DNA from: JAVBNC01 sp031551765
Lineage (GTDB): Bacteria > Desulfobacterota > Desulfovibrionia > Desulfovibrionales > Desulfovibrionaceae
Direction of reading: 5' to 3'
DNA: 7,275 bases
Assembly (NCBI GenBank): GCA_031551765.1
Contig: JAVBNC010000062.1
Coordinates: 1 to 7,275 of the forward strand
Position numbers and translations under genes: made by a program. The notes beneath the pieces are model-generated. The model was not told the origin of the DNA, ran no database searches, and saw only the letters and a program-made list of their open reading frames with translations. Of this stretch, positions 1 through 4,666 are shown piece by piece. The stretch's first letter is position 1, and each line of letters begins with the position of its first letter.

Positions 1-264
1 GCGCACGGTCTTCATGCGGCGGTCGGTCTTGTAGTTGCCGTCCTTGTAGTGGCAGTCGCCAAAATGGCAGCCGCCCACAAAGACGCCGTCCGCGCCGCGC
101 GCCAGGGCTTCGTAGACAAAGGAGGGCTCCACCCGTCCCGAGCAGGGAACCTTGATCAGCTTGACCGTGGGCGGGTATTTACAGCGCAGGTTCCCGGCCA
201 GGTCCGCTCCCGCGTAGGTGCACCACTGGCAGGCAAAGCCGACGATATTGGGGCTGAAGGACAT
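1..264 (-). CDS. mvhD: MvhD/FlpD-family iron-sulfur electron-transfer subunit, 5' part only (runs off the window)
   Basis: Only the first 88 codons are present; the family is usually about 140 residues, so the C-terminal third or so lies beyond position 1. The reading begins MSFSPNIVGFACQWCTYAGA. It shows the family's conserved cysteines in order: CxxC at residues 12 and 15, CSGR at 41, and GCHxGDCHY with cysteines at 66 and 71. In the known family this protein binds a [2Fe-2S] cluster and passes electrons from a hydrogenase or formate dehydrogenase to HdrA. The ATG at 264 is supported by a GGGAGGTG Shine-Dalgarno at about 268-275. It follows hdrB on the same strand after a 142-bp gap, much wider than the gaps inside hdrACB, so it may have its own promoter. 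FlxD/FloxD proteins contain the same domain fused to a longer C-terminus; the truncation prevents telling these apart. Family assignment is firm; the exact subtype is not. Confidence 0.9.
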   Translation of the reverse strand, partial: MSFSPNIVGFACQWCTYAGADLAGNLRCKYPPTVKLIKVPCSGRVEPSFVYEALARGADGVFVGGCHFGDCHYKDGNYKTDRRMKTVR

Positions 265-277
265 GGGCACCTCCCTA

Positions 278-302
278 GAGCATTTACATTTTAAAATTAC
301 TC
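278..302. repeat. Degenerate 25-nt palindromic repeat, copy 1
   Basis: The 25-nt unit starts GAGCATTT and ends AAAATTACTC, so its ends are imperfect inverted repeats, and ATTTTAAAAT at 288-297 is itself a perfect palindrome. Aligned without gaps it matches the perfect hairpin at 383-407 at 17 of 25 positions, including the first five and last three bases. It lies just upstream of the mvhD Shine-Dalgarno, so in the mvhD transcript it could form a weak hairpin near the ribosome-binding site. A repeat relationship is visible; a function is not. Confidence 0.5.
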
Positions 303-334
303 ACCAACACTCTCGGAAACTGTGACACGATATA

Positions 335-362
335 CATATAACGTAACTCTACAAAGCATAAA
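335..362 (-). promoter_or_regulatory. Candidate promoter for mvhD
   Basis: Read on the minus strand, TTTATG (362-357) is followed after 16 bp by TATATG (340-335). These are weak matches to sigma70 -35 and -10 hexamers, about 70 nt upstream of the mvhD ATG. What raises interest is that the 27-nt block 362-336 aligns with the candidate hdrA promoter block 4073-4046 at 21 of 28 columns with one gap. Both are AT-rich, so chance similarity is possible. A promoter here would let mvhD be expressed apart from hdrACB. Confidence 0.35.
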
Positions 363-382
363 CGACACGCTTCGCGTCTGCC

Positions 383-407
383 GAGCAATTTCAAAGAGAA
401 ATTGCTC
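383..407. repeat. Perfect 10-bp hairpin at the hdrB stop codon, copy 2 of the palindromic repeat
   Basis: GAGCAATTTC (383-392) and GAAATTGCTC (398-407) are perfect inverted repeats around the loop AAAGA. The outer base overlaps the last base of the hdrB TAG stop. No T-run follows on either strand, so it is not a standard intrinsic terminator. More likely it is a REP-like extragenic palindrome, an RNA-stabilising or processing hairpin between hdrB and mvhD, or a protein-binding site. It is related to the degenerate copy at 278-302. Confidence 0.7.
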
Positions 408-1309
408 TAAACGGCCCGGGCCGGGCTTTGGATTTTATCGATGAGCGGAGCGCGGTCCATGACGCTGATGGCGGCGACCTGTTTGGCGTCAAAACCCATG
501 GCCAGGGCCAGGAACTGCGTGTAGTACAGCACCGGGATCTCGAAATCTATCTCGCCCTTCTCCCGCAAAATTTTCTGCGACTGGTCGAACTGCATGTAGC
601 AGGACGAGCAGCTGGTCACGATACAGTCGGGGTCGATCTCTTCCTTCATGGAACGCAGCTTGGCCGCCAGAATCTTCATGGACTTGTCCAGGCTGGTGGT
701 ACGCATGCCGCCCATGCCGCAGCAGGCTTCCACGCGGCTGTAGTGCGGGGCTTTCGCGCCGGTGGCTTCCACCAGGTTGCTCAGCATGCGCGGGAAAAAG
801 GGATTTTCCTCTTTGATATGCATGGCCTCGGTGGGCCAGAGGATATGACAGCCCACCTGCGTCGCCACAGTGAGGCCGTCCTGCTTAAACTTGAGACTGG
901 ATGTGATCTTTTCCGGCGTGATGTCGTTATGCAGCACGTGGACCGCATGGTAGATGTCGCTTGTTCCCGCGTAGGTCCGCCCGGCCTGTTCCAGAAGGGA
1001 ATTGGCCTCTTCCGCCGTTTCCGGGTCGTGCATGAAGTGCTTGGCCTCGCTAAGAATGCCGAAACAGGAATTGCAGCCGGTCATGATGTCCACGCCCATT
1101 TCCTCCGCAATGGCCATGTTGCGGCAGGACAGCGCGCACCAGGTGCCCTTGTCGAAAGAAGGGGCCGTGCCCCAGGCCGGGCAGCAGCTTGCGCCGGTCA
1201 GGTCCGCAAGCTCCACGCCCAGGGCCGGAAAGACCTGGCGTATGGACTGCTCGATGTCGGGAGCCTTGAAGGGGATGTTGCACCCCAGAAATAAGCCGTA
1301 TTTCCGCAT
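407..1309 (-). CDS. hdrB: Heterodisulfide reductase-like subunit B (double CCG domain)
   Basis: A 300-residue protein, the normal size for HdrB. Two cysteine-rich CCG domains are intact: domain 1 has C10, C42-C43 and C79-x2-C82 (spacings 31 and 35), and domain 2 has C154, C196-C197 and C234-x2-C237 (spacings 41 and 36). In methanogen HdrB these domains hold two noncubane [4Fe-4S] clusters and form the site where the disulfide is cleaved. All ligands are present, so a catalytically competent subunit is expected. The true substrate in a non-methanogen is not CoM-S-S-CoB; a protein disulfide/trisulfide such as DsrC is a reasonable inference from work on Desulfovibrio Hdr complexes. The ATG at 1309 follows an AAGGAGGA Shine-Dalgarno (about 1318-1325) that overlaps the hdrC stop, with only 14 bp between the genes. 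No membrane segment or signal peptide is apparent, so it is cytoplasmic. It is third in the hdrA-hdrC-hdrB order. Confidence 0.95.
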   Translation of the reverse strand: MRKYGLFLGCNIPFKAPDIEQSIRQVFPALGVELADLTGASCCPAWGTAPSFDKGTWCALSCRNMAIAEEMGVDIMTGCNSCFGILSEAKHFMHDPETAEEANSLLEQAGRTYAGTSDIYHAVHVLHNDITPEKITSSLKFKQDGLTVATQVGCHILWPTEAMHIKEENPFFPRMLSNLVEATGAKAPHYSRVEACCGMGGMRTTSLDKSMKILAAKLRSMKEEIDPDCIVTSCSSCYMQFDQSQKILREKGEIDFEIPVLYYTQFLALAMGFDAKQVAAISVMDRAPLIDKIQSPARAV

Positions 1310-1323
1310 GGCGCGTGTCCTCC

Positions 1324-1836
1324 TTAATAGAATCCCAGTTCGCCCATCAGGCAGTTTTCCAGAATGGTCTGCACTTCCTTCAGCCCCTTTTCGTCGCTGA
1401 CCGTGGTGGGCGGCTTGGGCGGCAGCCCCACCCGCGCGCGCAGTTCCTCGTAGGTCTTGGTGTGCGCGGCGTGGCCCGTGGCGTGGAAGTCGATAAGGCT
1501 GGTGGTGGAAGCCGTGGAAATGGCCAGCTCGTTGGCCTGGAAGCGCCGGAAGGCGAAAACCACTTCCTGCGGCTTCACGCCCTGGGGACAGACTTCCGAA
1601 CAGCGGCAGCAGGCCTGGCAGGCCCAGCTGGAGGGTTCCTCGATAATTTCCTCAAGCTGGCCGATGAGCAGCTTTTTGATGAGCAGGCGGCAGAGCACGG
1701 GAAAGCCCGCCTTGATGCTGGGACAGACGGCGGAACAGGCCCCGCACTGCACGCATTTGAAAATGCCCGTACCGCCGTACTCCGTAATAATCTTAACCGT
1801 GGCCGTGATTTTCTCTTTGGTCAGGGTGATGGACAT
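1324..1836 (-). CDS. hdrC: Heterodisulfide reductase-like subunit C (2[4Fe-4S] ferredoxin-type)
   Basis: A 170-residue protein with two classical CxxCxxCxxxCP motifs: C28, C31, C34, C38 and C73, C76, C79, C83. The second contains an extra cysteine at 77 (CQACCRCSEVCP). This is the HdrC pattern: the subunit wires electrons from the HdrA clusters to the HdrB active site. The stretch after residue 85 (QGVKPQEVVFAFRRFQANEL) is the typical helical HdrC C-terminal part. There is no fused membrane cytochrome b, so this is the soluble HdrC type rather than HdrDE-, Dsr- or Qmo-type membrane subunits. The ATG at 1836 has a GGAGGT Shine-Dalgarno at 1840-1845, 21 bp after the hdrA stop, and its own stop touches the hdrB ribosome-binding site. 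The three genes therefore look like one translationally ordered operon. The role in electron relay is from family knowledge. Confidence 0.95.
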   Translation of the reverse strand: MSITLTKEKITATVKIITEYGGTGIFKCVQCGACSAVCPSIKAGFPVLCRLLIKKLLIGQLEEIIEEPSSWACQACCRCSEVCPQGVKPQEVVFAFRRFQANELAISTASTTSLIDFHATGHAAHTKTYEELRARVGLPPKPPTTVSDEKGLKEVQTILENCLMGELGFY

Positions 1837-1857
1837 ACTACCTCCGGGTGCGGCGGA

Positions 1858-3867
1858 TTAGGAAGTCAACGCGGCTATCTGGGCCAGAATCTGGTTATCC
1901 TGGTATCCGTGCAGGACAATGGCGTCGGAAGGACAGGCCGCAGTGCACACACCGCAGCCCTTGCACTGGGCGATATTGATGGCGGCGCGCATTCTGTCGC
2001 CGTATTTTTCCTGGCCGATGGCGTTGTACGGGCACAGCGGCAGGCAAATGCCGCAGCCGGAGCACTTTTCCCTTTCCACTTCCGAAAGCGTGGCCTCTAT
2101 GCGCACCTGGCCCTGGGCCAGCGGCACGGCGGCGGCAGCGGCGGCCGCCTTGGCCTGCGAGACGGAGTACGGAATATCCTTAGGACCCTGGCAACACCCG
2201 GCAAGGTAAATGCCGCGCGTAGCCGTCTCCACCGGGCCGAGCTTGGGGTGCAACTCGCGGAAAAAGCCGGAACCGCAGGCTTGCAGGCCCAGGGTCTGGC
2301 CCAGCTTTTTGCTGGATTCGGGCTGCTCAATGGCCGTAGCCAGCACCACCAGGTCGGATTCGATTTCCACGGACTCCAGTTGGTCGATGTCGTAGGCCAG
2401 CACGCGCAGGCGGTCGCCGGGCAGAACCTGCAGACCGCCGACCTTGCCGCGCAGGACGTTGATGCCCAACGAGCGCGAGCCGGTGTAGTACTCGTCGTAT
2501 TCTTTGCCCGGAGTGCGCACGTCGATAAAGTGCATGTAAATGTTCAGGTCCGGATACTTTTCCTTGAGCAGCCGGGCCTGCTTGACCATGTACATGCAGC
2601 AGATGCCGGAACAGTAGGAATGGTGGTTCTGGTCGCGGGACCCCACGCAGGAGACAAAGGTGACCGTGGCGCACCTCTGCCCGTCGGAAGGCCGCAGGAG
2701 CGAACCGCCCGTGGGGCCGGTGGCGGAAATAAGTCGCTCAAGCTGCAAGGCGGTGATGACGTTGGGCGACTGCGGCGCATAGGCCGGGAATTTCTCCTTT
2801 GGCATCACGGAAAAGCCCGTGGCCACCACAATGGAGCCGACGTTGATTTCCAGCAGTTCGCCCTCGGGGTCGCGGGCCACGGAGCGGTCGATGGCCTTGG
2901 ACGGGCAAGCTCTTTCGCAGGGCGCCAGAATGGGACGGCCGGTTTTGGCGCTGGTTTTGGGCTGTGTCCCCATGGCGCGGCCCGCGCAGTTGATGCAGGC
3001 GTCCATGTCAATGACGGCCTTCTTGGGCACGGCCTGGGGGAATTGAATATATGCGGCCTTGCGCGTGTTCAAGCCCTGGTTGAAAGCGTCAGCGGTTTTG
3101 GCGGGACAGGCCGTGGCGCAGTCGCCGCAGCCGGTACATCGTTTCCAGTCCACGTAGCTTTGCTTGCGCCGCACCTTGGCCGTGAAATTGCCGATGTAGC
3201 CGTCCAGGCTTTCCACTTCGGAATAGGCCAGCAGTTCAATGTTGGGGTGCGCCGCCACGTCCACCATGACCGGGGTCAAAATGCAGGCGGAACAGTCGTT
3301 GGTGGGAAAGGTCTTGTCCAGCATGGCCATGACGCCGCCTATGCTGGACTCTTTTTCCACCAGGTAGGTTTTGTAGCCCATGTTGGCCAGCTCCAGGGCC
3401 GAAAAACAGCCGGAAACCCCGCCGCCGACAACCATGGCCGCGCGGGTGACGCCCACGAACTTGTCTTCCAGCGCTTCCAGGCAGCGGGCCTTGCCCACGG
3501 CGCTGGACAGCACCAGCTTGGCCTTTTCCGTGGCGCCGTCCGGGTCCTGCTGGTGCACCCAGGAAGCCTGGTCCCGGATGTTGGCCATTTCAAAAAGATA
3601 CTTGTTCAGACCGGCGGATTCGCAAGCCGAGCGAAAAATGGCCTCGTGGGTTCTGGGGGTGCAGGCAGCCACCACCACCCTGTCCACAATGCCGTCCTTG
3701 ATGTCCTTTTTGATCTGTTCCTGCCCGGAATCCGAGCACATAAACAGATCTTTCCTGGCGACGACAACGTCATCCAGCGTTCCGGCAAAGTCCCGCAACG
3801 CCTCAACATCAATGACACCGGCGATGTTTGAGCCGCAATGACATACATACACGCCAATTTTTGCCAT
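1858..3867 (-). CDS. hdrA: Heterodisulfide reductase-like subunit A, FAD and multi-[4Fe-4S] flavoprotein
   Basis: A 669-residue protein, close to the usual size for stand-alone HdrA. Visible in order: an N-terminal VCHCG motif (C9, C11); the Rossmann FAD-binding GGGVSG at 148-153, with the second strand ending in VEKE near 170-173; a conserved TNDCSACIL segment (C192, C195); an inserted ferredoxin domain with C244, C247, C250, C254 and an uneven second set C291, C294, C317, C321; the HdrA-specific set C407, C419, C423, C424 (CVGSR ... YCSGICC); and a C-terminal ferredoxin pair with C602, C605, C608, C612 and C635, C638, C641, C645. In characterised complexes HdrA's FAD bifurcates electrons between the heterodisulfide site and ferredoxin, fed through MvhD. 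The ATG at 3867 is set by a GGAGGG Shine-Dalgarno at 3872-3877. It is the first gene of the operon, divergent from the LuxR-type regulator. No selenocysteine or hydrogenase fusion is seen. QmoA is the main alternative relative, but the full set of HdrA cysteines and the HdrC/HdrB/MvhD neighbours argue against it. Confidence 0.96.
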   Translation of the reverse strand: MAKIGVYVCHCGSNIAGVIDVEALRDFAGTLDDVVVARKDLFMCSDSGQEQIKKDIKDGIVDRVVVAACTPRTHEAIFRSACESAGLNKYLFEMANIRDQASWVHQQDPDGATEKAKLVLSSAVGKARCLEALEDKFVGVTRAAMVVGGGVSGCFSALELANMGYKTYLVEKESSIGGVMAMLDKTFPTNDCSACILTPVMVDVAAHPNIELLAYSEVESLDGYIGNFTAKVRRKQSYVDWKRCTGCGDCATACPAKTADAFNQGLNTRKAAYIQFPQAVPKKAVIDMDACINCAGRAMGTQPKTSAKTGRPILAPCERACPSKAIDRSVARDPEGELLEINVGSIVVATGFSVMPKEKFPAYAPQSPNVITALQLERLISATGPTGGSLLRPSDGQRCATVTFVSCVGSRDQNHHSYCSGICCMYMVKQARLLKEKYPDLNIYMHFIDVRTPGKEYDEYYTGSRSLGINVLRGKVGGLQVLPGDRLRVLAYDIDQLESVEIESDLVVLATAIEQPESSKKLGQTLGLQACGSGFFRELHPKLGPVETATRGIYLAGCCQGPKDIPYSVSQAKAAAAAAAVPLAQGQVRIEATLSEVEREKCSGCGICLPLCPYNAIGQEKYGDRMRAAINIAQCKGCGVCTAACPSDAIVLHGYQDNQILAQIAALTS

Positions 3868-4044
3868 AATTCCCTCCGGCGCGACAATTTTGGATCATTC
3901 CGATCCGGAACAGGCATCAGAGAAGAGCCACAGCTTCCATCGTATGTGAATTATGTGGAAAATTCAAATCCAGCTCTGTTTTTTGCATGAACCGTAAAAT
4001 GCGACATATGCCCATGGCACAGTAAGTGAATTTTGATTGTGCAA

Positions 4045-4073
4045 AATATAACTATACATCTAAATATCATAAA
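4045..4073 (-). promoter_or_regulatory. Candidate promoter for hdrACB
   Basis: On the minus strand TTTATG (4073-4068) is followed after 17 bp by TATATT (4050-4045), a 5 of 6 match to the -10 consensus with a poor -35. It would give a leader of roughly 170 nt before hdrA. The block 4073-4046 resembles the block upstream of mvhD (362-336) at 21 of 28 aligned columns. The weak -35 would suit a promoter that needs an activator, possibly but not demonstrably the divergent LuxR-type protein. Confidence 0.35.
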
Positions 4074-4154
4074 GAAGTTATTCGCAAGAAATACGTGTAA
4101 AAATGCAACGCTGCGCGTCCTGACTCCCACTAATTCCAGCACTTACTTGGCATT

Positions 4155-4172
4155 TAGTGATATACTTCACAA
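4155..4172. promoter_or_regulatory. Rex/CRP-FNR-family-like operator
   Basis: TAGTGA, six bases (TATACT), then TCACAA. It matches the pattern TTGTGA-N6-TCACAA at 11 of 12 defined positions; Rex redox repressors recognise TTGTGAA..TTCACAA-type sites and CRP/FNR/HcpR-type proteins recognise TGTGA-N6-TCACA. It lies about 290 bp upstream of the hdrA ATG and about 80 bp upstream of the candidate hdrA -35. NADH/NAD-responsive control of an electron-bifurcating complex would make sense, but the assignment rests on one site. Confidence 0.4.
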
Positions 4173-4504
4173 ACTAAAGTTCCACATGGCAAAAAGCGCC
4201 ATACTCGCGCTATTTCTACACAAACCCTTGTGGTAGCGGATGTTAGCCATCTCATTTTTCCAATCCACTGCAACCTTCCTTACACAAAAACGCATAGTGG
4301 GGTTTCAAAGCATATGTTTTCCAATAAATTGCAGTCAGTTGCGAGATAACGCACGTAAAAAAACTGTTTCTCCTTTTGATTACAAAAAAACTGGTCTTCG
4401 GTGTGGCCACAATAGCGTTTACAGAAAAATATTATCTTTTTTAAACGTAACATAAGAATATGTCATTACCATTCAAATGGATAAGACTCTTAACAAGTGC
4501 GCCA

Positions 4505-4516
4505 GCCATGCATGGC
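4505..4516. promoter_or_regulatory. Perfect 12-bp palindrome upstream of the regulator promoter
   Basis: GCCATGCATGGC is a perfect palindrome centred about 54 bp upstream of the predicted transcription start near 4565, ending 13 bp before the -35 box. That spacing fits a bound activator or autoregulator. A related imperfect element, CCATT-CA-AATGG, is centred 36 bp further upstream (4469-4480). The binding protein is unknown. Confidence 0.4.
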
Positions 4517-4529
4517 AAACAGTTGCTTA

Positions 4530-4558
4530 TTGATATATCGAATGCAGTGCGCTATAAT
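4530..4558 (+). promoter_or_regulatory. Sigma70-type promoter of the LuxR/MalT-type regulator
   Basis: TTGATA (4530-4535, 5 of 6 to consensus), a 17-bp spacer, and a perfect TATAAT (4553-4558). The predicted start is near 4565, giving a leader of about 98 nt before the regulator ATG. This is the strongest promoter match in the window. Confidence 0.7.
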
Positions 4559-4597
4559 ACTTTATGTCACTATATAAACTTTTCGCATTAGGGCTCT

Positions 4598-4666
4598 ATG
4601 ACACACTATTGCCGCCTTTCAGCGCATGACCGCGCACCAGCTTCTCCCAAAGGCGTTTTTTTATGA
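4598..4666 (+). CDS. 22-codon upstream ORF (putative leader peptide) overlapping the regulator start
   Basis: ATG at 4598 opens a 22-residue frame beginning MTHYCRLSAHDR and ending in TGA at 4664-4666, which overlaps the regulator's ATG (4663-4665) as ATGA. A weak AGGG at 4590-4593 precedes it. It lies fully inside the transcript predicted from the 4530-4558 promoter, and the terminator-like stem at 4613-4662 lies inside it. Such an arrangement is typical of translational coupling or leader-peptide attenuation. The peptide has no run of one amino acid that would point to a specific charged-tRNA signal. The weak Shine-Dalgarno leaves translation unproven. Confidence 0.4.
   Translation: MTHYCRLSAHDRAPASPKGVFL
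4613..4662 (+). promoter_or_regulatory. Attenuator-like hairpin covering the regulator's ribosome-binding site
   Basis: CGCCTTT (4613-4619) pairs perfectly with AAAGGCG (4649-4655), directly followed by seven T (4656-4662) and then the ATG at 4663. The 29-nt loop contains a smaller GCGC/GCGC stem (4622-4625 with 4632-4635). The 3' arm contains AAAGG, the only Shine-Dalgarno-like sequence for the regulator. The folded form would therefore both resemble an intrinsic terminator and hide the ribosome-binding site. A ribosome translating the upstream ORF would open it. The stem is only 7 bp with a long loop, so its stability is uncertain. Confidence 0.45.

Larger units (their letters stand above)
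3868..4597. other. AT-rich divergent intergenic region, no convincing gene
   Basis: About 730 bp separate the hdrA start from the regulator's leader, and the stretch from about 3930 to 4600 is plainly richer in A and T than the flanking genes. ORFs of 63-71 codons exist (for example 4240-4455) but lack ribosome-binding sites and recognisable protein character. Besides the sites listed separately, I see these short inverted or direct repeats: GGATC-5-GATCC at 3892-3906 in the hdrA leader; a TATGTG direct repeat at 3943 and 3952; CACAA-4-TTGTG at 4219-4232; TGTGGCCACA at 4402-4411; and CCATT-CA-AATGG at 4469-4480. No tRNA or known riboswitch pattern was recognised. Confidence 0.7.

Noticed and set aside
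383..407. Intrinsic terminator after hdrB
   Set aside because: The stem is perfect, but no T-run follows on either strand, so it is recorded as a palindromic repeat rather than a terminator.
428..1294. 288-codon open frame on the plus strand
   Set aside because: It is antisense to nearly all of hdrB and shows the same composition artefact, with no plausible start signal or domain.
1315..3831. 838-codon open frame on the plus strand
   Set aside because: It lies antisense to hdrA and hdrC, which have unmistakable cofactor motifs and ribosome-binding sites. Its translation is low-complexity, rich in G, A, H and Q, with no recognisable domain, as expected from the reverse frame of GC-rich codons. 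The equal length to the true regulator is coincidence.
1858..3867. QmoA (quinone-interacting oxidoreductase) instead of HdrA
   Set aside because: The full HdrA set including CVGSR/YCSGICC and both ferredoxin domains, plus adjacent hdrC, double-CCG hdrB and mvhD, fits HdrABC rather than the Qmo arrangement.
3951..4142. 63-codon minus-strand ORF upstream of hdrA
   Set aside because: It overlaps the candidate hdrA promoter, has no convincing ribosome-binding site, and has no protein-like pattern.
4240..4455. 71-codon plus-strand ORF in the intergenic region
   Set aside because: No Shine-Dalgarno, no promoter directly upstream, no domain or signal peptide, and a composition like the surrounding non-coding DNA.
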